Shown: piece by piece, positions 25,139 through 33,498 of the stretch
Layout: every line of letters starts with the position of its first letter
Numbering within the stretch: the first letter of the stretch is position 1
Assembly: GCA_022798335.1 (NCBI GenBank)
Contig: JAAWMH010000022.1
Location: forward strand, 1-41,865
Length of the DNA: 41,865 nucleotides
DNA from: Clostridia bacterium
GTDB lineage: Bacteria; Bacillota; Clostridia; TANB77; CAG-508
Direction: 5' to 3'
Made by a program: the position numbers and the translations under genes
Notes under the pieces: model-generated
Databases searched by the model: none
Seen by the model: the letters and a program-made list of their open reading frames with translations, nothing else
Told to the model about the DNA's origin: nothing

Positions 25139-25723
25139 CTAGATACTTCTTGCTTTTATAATCATTCTTTTTTTAGAGTAATCACAACAAGTAATTAGTG
25201 TTACTTCTATTTCTCCATTTGTTTTTTGTGATAGACTTTGTGTTTGTGTTGGAAATGCTTTATATTTATCATATATTTGATAAGATACTTCTCCATGCCA
25301 ATTATCGGTTAATATAAATTTATCTCCTATTTGTAATTTTCCGAGCTCACTAAACATGTTTTTTCTAATGTAATTATGTCCTGCTATGCAGTAATTTCCT
25401 ATTTCATTTGGTTCTGTCCCATAATATTTAGATACTGCAAGTTCCATAGCAGGTTTACTATATTCTTCTAATACATAAGTGGTTACATCTATTGTTGGTA
25501 TTTCTAACTTAGCTGCTATTTTATATCCTTTATATAGTTCTGGAATAACTCCTAAATATTGTAGTTTTTCTTCTTCTTTTTCTTCTTGTATTGCTTCTTG
25601 AAGTTCTACTTGTTTATTTTCTTTATAATCTTTTATAATTGCTTCTTTATATATTTTATAACTTGTATATCCTAATATAATTATAATTGCTAAGATAATA
25701 AAAGCCTTTCCCCACCTTTTCAT
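25139..25723 (-). CDS. Sortase
   Basis: A 194-residue membrane-bound transpeptidase that attaches LPxTG-type proteins to the cell wall. It has an N-terminal membrane helix (about 7-25), a coiled acidic linker, then the sortase barrel with catalytic His in CIAGHNYIRK, Cys in VTLITCCDYS and Arg in KKRMIIKA. The exact class (B-, D- or E-like) is not clear from motifs alone. It lies directly downstream of the LPKTG cohesin gene, its probable substrate, and upstream of the dockerin hydrolase. No in-frame CGG. Confidence 0.88.
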   Translation of the reverse strand: MKRWGKAFIILAIIIILGYTSYKIYKEAIIKDYKENKQVELQEAIQEEKEEEKLQYLGVIPELYKGYKIAAKLEIPTIDVTTYVLEEYSKPAMELAVSKYYGTEPNEIGNYCIAGHNYIRKNMFSELGKLQIGDKFILTDNWHGEVSYQIYDKYKAFPTQTQSLSQKTNGEIEVTLITCCDYSKKRMIIKARSI

Positions 25724-25814
25724 AAGTATTTGTTCTCCTTCTTGTTTTTCTTTTGCTTTGTTATGTAGCCTAGGTATTCTAGAATAAAAACTTTATCTTA
25801 GAATACCTTATTTT

Positions 25815-26849
25815 TTAGTTCTTTTGATTTCTTTTACTTAAAAAGTAATAACTAATTGCTAGAACTGCTATAATAGCAAAAATAACTACATATTGTGTAT
25901 TACCTGTTTTTGGAAGACTCTCTGGTAATTTTTCTTGTGTATTATTTGGTTTGTTTGTAGTTCCGGTATCTGGCTTGGCTTGTTGTTTTTCGGCAACTTT
26001 TAAGTTAAAACTTTTTTCTACAATAACACTATCTGAATTATCTCTGTCTATTAATTTTATGTGTATTGTATAATCTCCTACTGTACTAAATTCTCCTTTT
26101 AACTTTAGTTCTTGTTTTACATTCTTTCCTCCAATAGAATATCCTGCTGCATCTCCCCATCCATTTTGAATTAAATCAATTTCTTGTGATGCATCATTTA
26201 TAGCAATTAATTTTGTAGTTGCATCTTTAGATGGCTCTTTTGCTATTTCTGCAATTAATCTAACATGATCATAATTTTTTCCCATACTAGAGCTAGTTAT
26301 AAGTGTCATATCTTTTGCTACTTTTGGTTCTATAGTTCCTGTATAATTTAATGTTAAATTATAATCTACATAATTTGGCTCTACTAAAACATCTTTTTTT
26401 ATTGGGGTTGTAATATCATCATAAGTTTCTGATGCATCTGCATTTGATAGTCCTTCTAAAGTTATAGCAAAGTCTGTTGGGTTTGAAGTTACAATATTTT
26501 CTTTTGCTTTAAATGTAACTTTTGCATTTGTTCTTGGAGTAGTTCCTCCTGTTGTATCATAATAAGTAAGTCTTACTCTTGTTCCATTGTCATTTTCTGT
26601 TCCGCCTTCTGAGCGAACATATTCAAATAAATTATTGTCATATGCTACATCTACTGTGTAAGCACCTAAATTTTTTCCAAAATTTGTCGTTACTGTTACT
26701 TCTTGCCCTGGCTCTACTTTTGCCTTACTTACTTCTACTTGTAGGTTATCTAAACTTGCAGCTTTAACTGTGCTTACTGGTACTAATATCATAAATAAAA
26801 TTAAAACAGCTATTATAAAAAGATAAATACTTTTTTTCATTTTTATCAC
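25815..26849 (-). CDS. LPXTG-anchored cohesin-domain surface protein
   Basis: A 344-residue cell-wall protein. A signal peptide (YLFIIAVLILFMILVPVST) is followed by a cohesin-like domain (about 30-160; LQVEVSKAKVEPGQEVTVTT, VDVAYDNNLFEYV, AKVTFKAKE), a second beta-rich region (about 165-290), a proline-rich linker, and the sorting signal LPKTG (312-316) with membrane helix and RNQKN tail. The sortase gene is next downstream. It could present a cohesin for the dockerin of the glucosaminidase. An inverted repeat (AGGTATTCT/AGAATACCT, about 25771-25810) lies just after the gene. No in-frame CGG. Confidence 0.82.
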   Translation of the reverse strand: MIKMKKSIYLFIIAVLILFMILVPVSTVKAASLDNLQVEVSKAKVEPGQEVTVTTNFGKNLGAYTVDVAYDNNLFEYVRSEGGTENDNGTRVRLTYYDTTGGTTPRTNAKVTFKAKENIVTSNPTDFAITLEGLSNADASETYDDITTPIKKDVLVEPNYVDYNLTLNYTGTIEPKVAKDMTLITSSSMGKNYDHVRLIAEIAKEPSKDATTKLIAINDASQEIDLIQNGWGDAAGYSIGGKNVKQELKLKGEFSTVGDYTIHIKLIDRDNSDSVIVEKSFNLKVAEKQQAKPDTGTTNKPNNTQEKLPESLPKTGNTQYVVIFAIIAVLAISYYFLSKRNQKN

Positions 26850-26951
26850 CTTTCTCCATTAAATTAAAATTTTGCAAAAAAACAGTTTAATGGAACTATT
26901 TTTTCGTTATTATTATGTGTGATTTTTTTGTTTTTATTTTTCCAATTTTTA

Positions 26952-26985
26952 AAAAATAACAAAAAAAGACAGGAAACTTCCCATC
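26952..26985 (-). terminator. Terminator of the small hypothetical gene
   Basis: On the minus strand GATGGGAA, loop GT, TTCCTGTC (with G-U pairs) is flanked by AAAAA and TTTTTTT. Confidence 0.7.
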
Positions 26986-27022
26986 TTTTTTTGCTATTTG
27001 ATTCACGACATAAAGCTTTTTG

Positions 27023-27268
27023 TTACTCTACAGACCATATTTTATAAATTCTTTTTCCTCTTACAGATGCCATTACTTGGTCACCTGGAACTAAAGATTC
27101 TACAAATGGATTTTTTCTTATATACAGTAGTCTATAACGTAATCCACCTTCAAAATGAATAATTGCACTTTTTTCTTGTTTACTTCCTCTTTCATATGGT
27201 ACAAAGCTTATTTTGTCTACTATTTGAATTTGTTTTACAGCTTTTTGCCCCACTTTTAAGACCCCCAA
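27023..27268 (-). CDS. Conserved-looking small hypothetical protein
   Basis: Up to 81 residues, rich in Lys and Arg, with no signal peptide. It ends YIRKNPFVESLVPGDQVMAS and VRGKRIYKIWSV, suggesting a small beta-barrel or nucleic-acid-binding fold, but I recognise no family. The first start is TTG 27268 without a ribosome site. GTG 27253, about 8 nt after GGGGGT, is at least as likely. It has its own promoter and terminator. Confidence 0.55.
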   Translation of the reverse strand: MGVLKVGQKAVKQIQIVDKISFVPYERGSKQEKSAIIHFEGGLRYRLLYIRKNPFVESLVPGDQVMASVRGKRIYKIWSVE

Positions 27269-27335
27269 AAATACTTATTTTTCTTGTATTGCTTTTTCTT
27301 GCTGTCTTTGGAGTAATAATAAAAGAACGTTTTTG

Positions 27336-27364
27336 ATTATACCATATATATATTTATTTTTCAA
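27336..27364 (-). promoter_or_regulatory. Promoter of the small hypothetical gene
   Basis: -35 TTGAAA (27364-27359), a 17-nt spacer and -10 TATAAT (27341-27336), with about 70-80 nt of leader before the gene. Confidence 0.65.
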
Positions 27365-27430
27365 ATTTTTATTACTTAAAAATAACTTTTTTTGCTAGCC
27401 TTGATTGCTAGCTTAAATTTCTTCATGTTT

Positions 27431-30229
27431 TTATATATTTAATTTCTTTTTAATTTCTCTTATTATATATTCTTCATCATAAGACTTTTCACCTGTTTCA
27501 AATCTTAAAATATCAATACCATTCTTTTTTGAAATATTGTCTTTTAGTTTATCCTTTTTTAATTGTTTCGGATTATTTTTATGAAATGAAAATCCATCTA
27601 CTTCTATAAATAAAATAGGTTTATTATCCATGTTATTATATATTACAAAATCTACTCTAGTTCCATTATTAACATATTGCATTTCTTCTTCATTTAAATT
27701 TTCAAAATTTTTAAACAAATTTCTAATAAGTATTTCTCTTTCATATTTAAAGTCTTTAAAATCTTCACTTAAAAATGCATTATTTAAAATAGTATCCATT
27801 ATGTTTTCGCTTTTATATTTTGATCTATGTAGTAAATTATTGTTCAATTTTTCTAATTTATTCGAATAATCTTTATATAGTAAATCAAATACTGAAACTA
27901 TTTGACTTTCAACTATATCAGAATCTAACTCGTTATATTTAATGTATTTTAATAATGCTTTTATGTCATTTCCATTGTCATTAAATAATTTATTATCTGT
28001 AACTATAACAAATTGATTTATTGCCCTTGAAACAGCTACATTTACCATACAAGCTTTGTCAACAAAATTGATTCCTATTTTTCCTCTAACAGAACTGTCT
28101 AATACTGTAGAAAATATTATTAATTTCTTTTCTCTTCCTTGAAATTTATGTACAGTATCACTTTTTATTTCTTTTTCAGTTGCATTTTGTATATTATCTG
28201 CTTGCTTTCTATAGGGAGTAACAATTCCTATTTCATCATTACTATATGAATTTACTCTATCATCACTCAGTACTCTTTGTTTTAAAATTTCTTCGGTAAT
28301 AACCTCTAATTCTCTATTATTATATGTTTGTGTTTTTGTACCTTTCTTTATTTTTCTCATGTGATTGCCTTTAGCTGTATAATATAAGACTAGTGGTTTT
28401 TTGATTTTCAAATGTTCCTTTGTGGAAAATGCAATTAATTCATTGTTATAAAATCTTTTGTTACAAAATTCTATAATTTTAGGATGGCATCTGTAATGCT
28501 CTTTTAAGGTTTGTTCTGGTATTATATTCTCATAAGTTCTTGTAATGGCTTTTAACATACTATTTTGAAAATAATCATGGCATATATCAACATCATAATT
28601 TGATATTTTTTCTTTTATACTTTCATCTACTATTTGTGGTAATTGTTTTTCATCCCCAACTATGATTGCATTTTTTGTACAAGATAGAGCAAGCGAACCA
28701 GCTAATAAGTCAATTTGTGAGGATTCATCCATAATAAGATAATCAAACATAAAACCATTTTGTATTGAATTTCTTAATGAATATGTAGTGCTTAATATTA
28801 TAGGAAAAGCTTGCACAAATTCTTCCATATTTTCTTGATAATTTTCAAAACTAAATTCATAGTTTTTTCCTTTATATCTTTTATGTAATTTACTTTTAAA
28901 AATCTTTTGAGAAATTTCCTGGTGTTCCTTCTGTAATTTCTCAAAATCATGTATTTCTAATTTTTTTATTATCTTTTTAAATTCTTTTTCTAAACTTGCA
29001 ATCTTTTTTTCATAATATTCTTTCTGTAGTTGTAATATAACGTCTACTAACTTATCATCTAATCGTTTTAATTCTTTAATTCCATACTTAAATAATATTT
29101 TAATCTTATGCAACCATTCAAATCTTATTTTTCCATCATATAATAATTGACTATCTAAAAGAAACTCTAATATTCTATCATCTGTTTTATGATAAAAAGA
29201 TAATTTTTCAATTTTATCAATATTTTGATTTTTATAATATTCTTCAAAATATTTTTGTTCTAATTTATACTCATTTATTTCTTTTTCTAATATAGCTTTT
29301 GTATTATTATTTTCAAGTAGTTCATTTAACTTTTTATTTAATATATCTAATTTTTCTAACAATTTTTCTTCTTCTTGTACTTCAAAATTTTCTATACTAG
29401 GTTTTGGAATTTCCTCAAAAAATTTTTTTCTCTTCTCTTGATTGCCTAAATCTGCAACTATGAAATCATATCCTTCTTTTTCTAATTTATCTTTTACATT
29501 TTTCACTGCTTCATTATTATTTGATACAATTGCTACTGTTTTATTTTGCATAATAGCTAAATTTGCTATTATATTTAAAATAGTTTGCGTTTTACCTGTT
29601 CCTGGTGGTCCTTGTATAACTGATATGTTACTTTTATATACATTTTCCATTGCTTGTTTTTGGCTTAAGTTAAACCTAAATGGATATATTATATTATTTT
29701 GTTCTATTTCAGGTTTTATAGGAGTAATCTTATTAATATAATAGTTTAAAACACTCTTATTGTCTATATAATTAAGTTTTCCATATTCTTTACTCAAAAA
29801 ACTTTCTTTTATATTTTTATTGTCATTTGTTTGCTCGTTATCATCATCTTTTACATATTTAGCTATCTTTCTAAAATAGCCAATAATATCTCTATTCAAA
29901 TTCTTTGATGAATTAGATTTTAATGATATTTCATAATATCTAAAAAGTTCAGTTTCTTCATTTTCAAATATTATCTTAATATATTGAGCAAATTTAATTG
30001 CTTTTTTTACATTAAACAATATTTGATTATTATAATAAATATCTTTATCTTTTAAATCAATTATTTCAGGTTCTTTTAATATAACTACATTTGATTTTTT
30101 ATATGAATAAGCTTCTTCTTTATTCAAAAACTTAATATTTATTTTTTCATTATTTTCTCCTGAATAATATTCTACTTCTTTTGTTTTATCTTCTCCTTTT
30201 AAAATAATTAATACTTTTTCTTCATCCAT
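27431..30229 (-). CDS. Superfamily 1 helicase fused to PD-(D/E)xK-like nuclease
   Basis: A 932-residue protein. The helicase has Walker A GPPGTGKTQT (about 208), DESSQIDLLAG (motif II), GDEKQLPQI (III), LKEHYRCHPKIIEF (IV), VHKFQGREKKLIIFST (V) and VNVAVSRAINQFVIVTD (VI), the Dna2/Nam7 (Upf1-like) layout. A coiled coil is inserted at about 290-440. The C-terminal 110 residues (GTRVDFVIYNN, ILFIEVDGFSFH, GIDILRFETG) look like a DUF2726/Vsr-type endonuclease with D...ExD-type residues. Such fusions are frequent in bacterial defence loci, but no partner gene is adjacent, so an anti-phage role is inference. No in-frame CGG in 932 codons. Confidence 0.85.
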   Translation of the reverse strand: MDEEKVLIILKGEDKTKEVEYYSGENNEKINIKFLNKEEAYSYKKSNVVILKEPEIIDLKDKDIYYNNQILFNVKKAIKFAQYIKIIFENEETELFRYYEISLKSNSSKNLNRDIIGYFRKIAKYVKDDDNEQTNDNKNIKESFLSKEYGKLNYIDNKSVLNYYINKITPIKPEIEQNNIIYPFRFNLSQKQAMENVYKSNISVIQGPPGTGKTQTILNIIANLAIMQNKTVAIVSNNNEAVKNVKDKLEKEGYDFIVADLGNQEKRKKFFEEIPKPSIENFEVQEEEKLLEKLDILNKKLNELLENNNTKAILEKEINEYKLEQKYFEEYYKNQNIDKIEKLSFYHKTDDRILEFLLDSQLLYDGKIRFEWLHKIKILFKYGIKELKRLDDKLVDVILQLQKEYYEKKIASLEKEFKKIIKKLEIHDFEKLQKEHQEISQKIFKSKLHKRYKGKNYEFSFENYQENMEEFVQAFPIILSTTYSLRNSIQNGFMFDYLIMDESSQIDLLAGSLALSCTKNAIIVGDEKQLPQIVDESIKEKISNYDVDICHDYFQNSMLKAITRTYENIIPEQTLKEHYRCHPKIIEFCNKRFYNNELIAFSTKEHLKIKKPLVLYYTAKGNHMRKIKKGTKTQTYNNRELEVITEEILKQRVLSDDRVNSYSNDEIGIVTPYRKQADNIQNATEKEIKSDTVHKFQGREKKLIIFSTVLDSSVRGKIGINFVDKACMVNVAVSRAINQFVIVTDNKLFNDNGNDIKALLKYIKYNELDSDIVESQIVSVFDLLYKDYSNKLEKLNNNLLHRSKYKSENIMDTILNNAFLSEDFKDFKYEREILIRNLFKNFENLNEEEMQYVNNGTRVDFVIYNNMDNKPILFIEVDGFSFHKNNPKQLKKDKLKDNISKKNGIDILRFETGEKSYDEEYIIREIKKKLNI

Positions 30230-30398
30230 TATTATATTTCCTTTTTGTTACATTTGTTATGCTATATTTTACCACGAATAATATTAAAAAGCAAAAAGTT
30301 CACTGGTGTTTCTATTTTATTTTTTTGCTTTTTAGTACATTTCTTTCTTTTTTGTCATATTATGTAGTATAAACAAAAAATAAGGAGGAAAATAAAGC

Positions 30399-30794
30399 AT
30401 GTTTAATCGATATAGAAAATGTTGCTGCCAAAACAACTATAATCCAGAAGTAATTGAAACTTTATGCCAAAGTGTAGGAACTACAGCAGAATATGCGCAA
30501 GTAAGTACTACAAATTGTAATTGTGGTTGCAATTGTGGTCATACAGATCATAATATGATGGACTGTGGCTGTGGATTTGATGAAGAACCAAGTGTATTTC
30601 CTTTAAATCCAATGCTTGCACAAAGTTATGTTCCAATACAAGAAATGGATAAAACTTTTACACCATGTTGTGGTTTAAAGATGGGAACCATCTTTCCAGA
30701 GTTAGTTAGCCCATATATGCCAGGTCAAAGTATGAGAGAAATTGAATATTTAAAAAGTACAAATGAGATAAAGGAGGGTTGTAATCAATGTTAG
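30399..30794 (+). CDS. cotJA: Spore coat protein CotJA with cysteine-rich extension
   Basis: The C-terminal half is typical CotJA (MLAQSYVPIQEMDKTF, FPELVSPYMPGQSMREIEYL). The N-terminal about 55 residues are an added cysteine-rich segment (YRKCCCQNN, NCNCGCNCGHTDHN, DCGCGF), and a terminal GCNQC is also present. The total of 131 residues exceeds the usual CotJA length of about 70-90. AAGGAGG precedes ATG. First of a three-gene operon with cotJB (7-nt overlap) and cotJC. CotJ proteins sit in the inner coat; the cysteines may bind metal or crosslink (inference). Confidence 0.88.
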   Translation: MFNRYRKCCCQNNYNPEVIETLCQSVGTTAEYAQVSTTNCNCGCNCGHTDHNMMDCGCGFDEEPSVFPLNPMLAQSYVPIQEMDKTFTPCCGLKMGTIFPELVSPYMPGQSMREIEYLKSTNEIKEGCNQC

Positions 30795-31249
30795 GTTGTA
30801 ATAATGAAAATAGAAATTGCGGTTGTATGCCAAATAATGAGCAAAATTGCGAATGTATGGGAAATAACTTAGCTGAATGTGATTGCCATTATACTCCTCA
30901 AGGAATTAATGCAGCTTTTGGCTATAATACAATGGGAATGCAAGAAGAAGGTAACAACTGTGGTTGTAGTGATAACATAGAACAATGTTGCCAGGAAAGA
31001 AATAGAATAAGAGAAGAAATGATAGGACAAATTAAATGTCTAAACTTTGCAATTATAGAATTAGGCTTATATTTAAACACTCACAGTAATGACCAAAAGG
31101 CTTTATGCTTACACAAAGAGTATTGCAGACAGTTAAAAGAATTAAAAGACAAATATCAAAAAATATATGGACCTTTGAGTATTTACTACCCTTGTAATAA
31201 ATGGAGATGGCTTGAAGAACCATGGCCATGGGAAGGAGGAAACTATTAA
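30788..31249 (+). CDS. cotJB: Spore coat protein CotJB with cysteine-rich extension
   Basis: The C-terminal 80 residues match CotJB (IKCLNFAIIELGLYLNTH, YGPLSIYYPCNKWRWLEE, PWPWEG). The N-terminal about 75 residues are an unusual cysteine- and asparagine-rich leader (NENRNCGCMPNNEQNCEC, NNCGCSDNIEQCCQ) similar in style to that of CotJA. At 153 residues it is well above the usual 85-100. AAGGAGG lies upstream of the ATG, which overlaps the cotJA end. A CGG in the DNA (TGC GGT) is out of frame. Confidence 0.88.
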   Translation: MLGCNNENRNCGCMPNNEQNCECMGNNLAECDCHYTPQGINAAFGYNTMGMQEEGNNCGCSDNIEQCCQERNRIREEMIGQIKCLNFAIIELGLYLNTHSNDQKALCLHKEYCRQLKELKDKYQKIYGPLSIYYPCNKWRWLEEPWPWEGGNY

Positions 31250-31250
31250 T

Positions 31251-31883
31251 ATGTGGACTTATAATAAAGTATTAGAATATCCAGTAAAAATAAAATGCCC
31301 TAATGCTAAACTTGCAAAATTTATTATTTCTCAATATGGAGGTCCTGATGGAGAACTTGCAGCATCACTTAGATATTTAAGCCAAAGATTTGGAATGCCA
31401 GACCAAATTGCAAAAGCAACATTAAATGATATTGGAACCGAAGAGTTAGCCCATTTAGAAATTGTTGGAAGTATTGTACATCAATTAACAGATGGCTTAA
31501 CTGCAGAAGAAATGAAGAATGCAGGATTAGGTGCTTATTATACAGATCATGGAGTGGGAGTATATCCACAAGCTGCTGCTGGTTGGCCATTTAGTGCTTC
31601 TGTGCTAGCAGTAAAAGGCGATCCAATTGCTGATTTACAAGAAGATTTAGCAGCAGAACAAAAAGCACGTGCTACCTATGAAAAATTAATAGATTTATGT
31701 AGTGATGATCCAGACGTTGTAGACCCACTTCGTTTCTTAAGAGAAAGAGAAATTGTTCACTTCCAAAGATTTGGAGAAGCACTTCGTAATGTACAAGATA
31801 GATTAGCAGAAAAAAGATTTTTTATGAATGATAAAAATTGTATTAATAATATAGTAAACAACGATTGCGATTGTAGAAGATAG
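31251..31883 (+). CDS. cotJC: Spore coat manganese catalase-like protein CotJC
   Basis: Di-manganese catalase family. The start is MWTYNKVLEYPVKI (ATG 31251), 11 nt after GGAAGGAGG; an upstream in-frame ATG at 31212 lies inside cotJB and lacks a site. The four-helix ligands are visible in EELAHLEIVGSIVHQ and REREIVHFQRFGEAL, with GGPDGELAASLRYLSQ near the N-terminus. The C-terminus ends in CINNIVNNDCDC, again cysteine-rich like its partners. It presumably removes peroxide in the spore coat. Followed by a hairpin shared with pyk. Confidence 0.93.
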   Translation: MWTYNKVLEYPVKIKCPNAKLAKFIISQYGGPDGELAASLRYLSQRFGMPDQIAKATLNDIGTEELAHLEIVGSIVHQLTDGLTAEEMKNAGLGAYYTDHGVGVYPQAAAGWPFSASVLAVKGDPIADLQEDLAAEQKARATYEKLIDLCSDDPDVVDPLRFLREREIVHFQRFGEALRNVQDRLAEKRFFMNDKNCINNIVNNDCDCRR

Positions 31884-31887
31884 AAAA

Positions 31888-31921
31888 AACTGAGGACTCT
31901 TTATTTAAGAGGACCTCAGTC
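31888..31921. terminator. Convergent terminator between cotJC and pyk
   Basis: ACTGAGG, CTCTT, loop TATTT, AAGAG, CCTCAGT, with an A6 run on the left that becomes the U-run for pyk on the minus strand. The cotJC side has only a weak T-run. Confidence 0.75.
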
Positions 31922-31948
31922 TATTACATATAGTAAACTTTCCATATT

Positions 31949-33383
31949 TTATACTTTTAATACTCCACCTATTGTTTTATTCAAATTGCTTTGACTATGC
32001 CCTGTTAAAATAGATGCTCCTCCTGCAATAACAACAATATCTCCTTCTACTATATACTCTTTTTCTTTTGCCTTTTTTATTCCTTCATTAATCATATTGT
32101 CTATGCTCTCTTGTGGCTCAACTAAAATAGTATAAGTATTCCATACCATAGATAATTGTTTATCAATTTCTTTATTTGCTGTAATTACATAAATTGGACA
32201 CTGAGGCATAAATCCTGCTATCATCTTAGCCGTTCTTCCTGTATCTGTATAAGCAAAAATAGCTTTAGCACATAAATCCATTGCAGTTGAACATGTTGAA
32301 TAGTTTAAATTATATTCATAATCTTCATTTTCGCAGTTGCGTTCTTTTTTCTTAAATCTTTTCCAATATTTAATAGAATTTTCTATTGCTTCGCATATTT
32401 TTACCATTGTTTGTACACATTCTACAGGGTATTCCCCCATTGCAGATTCTCCGAGACAACATAATACAACTTGCCATATCATACACTGCATTTGCTACAT
32501 CACTTACTTCTGCTCTGGTTGCTCTTGGATTATGTATCATAGATTCTAACATTTGTGTTGCAATAATAACAGGTTTTCCTGCTTTATTACATTTAGCAAT
32601 AAAATCTTTTTGGCAAATTGGTACTTCTTCCATAGGAATTTCTACTCCTAAGTCGCCTCTTGCTACCATAATTCCATCTGATAGTTCTAAAATACTATCA
32701 AAGTTATCAAGTCCTTGTTTATTTTCTATTTTAGAAATTATTTTGATATGACCTCCACCATTTTCTGTTAATATTTTTCTAATATTTAATACATCTTGTG
32801 CTGTTCTTACAAAAGAAGCAGCAATATAATCAAAACCTGCTACTATACCAAATTTAATATCTTCTATGTCTTTTTCTGTTGGACTTGGAAGATTAATTTC
32901 CATTCCTGGTATATTAATACTTTTGGTATTAGTTAAACTTCCACCATCTATTACCCTGCAAACAATATCGGTTCCTTCTATTTTAATTACTTCTATTTTG
33001 ATTAGTCCATCATTAATTAAAATAGTAGTTCCTACATTCACTTCATTATGTAAATTTTTATAAGTAATAGATACCTTTTCTTTTGTTCCTAAAATTTCTT
33101 CATTTACTAAAGTAAAAATATCTCCTTCTTTTAATTCTATTTTTCCATTTTCAAATTTACCAATTCTTATTTCTGGTCCTTTGGTATCTAGCATTAGAGC
33201 TACTGGTTTGCCTACCTTTTCTCTTACCTTTTTAAAATTTTCTATTCTTGGTTCTTGGTCTTTATAATTTCCATGTGAAAAGTTAATTCTAGCGACATCC
33301 ATTCCTGCTAAAATTAGTTTTTCTAAAATTTCTGGATTATCTACTGCTGGTCCTAATGTACAAATAATTTTTGTTTTTTTCAT
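31949..33383 (-). CDS. pyk: Pyruvate kinase, +1 shift at CGG
   Basis: Last step of glycolysis: phosphoenolpyruvate plus ADP to pyruvate plus ATP. Read with the C of CGG at 32453 skipped, it is a normal 477-residue enzyme. Motifs include [74 protein letters not shown], and, across the shift, [18 protein letters not shown]. The C-terminal regulatory domain ([21 protein letters not shown]) lies wholly after the shift. Without it the protein would be 337 residues with a nonsense tail. AGGAGGA precedes ATG and a strong promoter lies upstream. Confidence 0.93.
32451..32453 (-). other. CGG +1 recoding site 10 (pyruvate kinase)
   Basis: TCT CGG AGA becomes TCT, C skipped, GGA GAA: MLS-G-ESAMG (Gly311). 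MLSGE(T/S)A is close to invariant in pyruvate kinases, which fixes both the frame and the residue. Confidence 0.9.
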
Positions 33384-33418
33384 TTTTCTCTTCCTCCTAA
33401 CTTAAAATTGCGACTAAT

Positions 33419-33447
33419 AGAATACTACTTTCTTTTAAAAATGTCAA
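33419..33447 (-). promoter_or_regulatory. pyk promoter
   Basis: -35 TTGACA (33447-33442), a 17-nt spacer and -10 TATTCT (33424-33419), about 36 nt upstream of the pyk ATG. Confidence 0.7.
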
Positions 33448-33470
33448 GATACTACACAATATATGCAATT

Positions 33471-33493
33471 AAGGGCGGAGAAGTGCCGCCCTT
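33471..33493 (-). terminator. glgP terminator-like hairpin
   Basis: AAGGGCGG and CCGCCCTT around a 7-nt loop, just after the glgP stop. It is unusually GC-rich for this window but lacks a U-run. Confidence 0.6.
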
Positions 33494-33498
33494 GTTTA

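Noticed and set aside
30788..31249. CGG triplet in cotJB (TGC GGT) and similar ones elsewhere
   Set aside because: They are out of frame in the genes concerned, so they are not decoding events. Many CCG/CGG triplets in obg, glgP, RHS and others were checked and are likewise out of frame.
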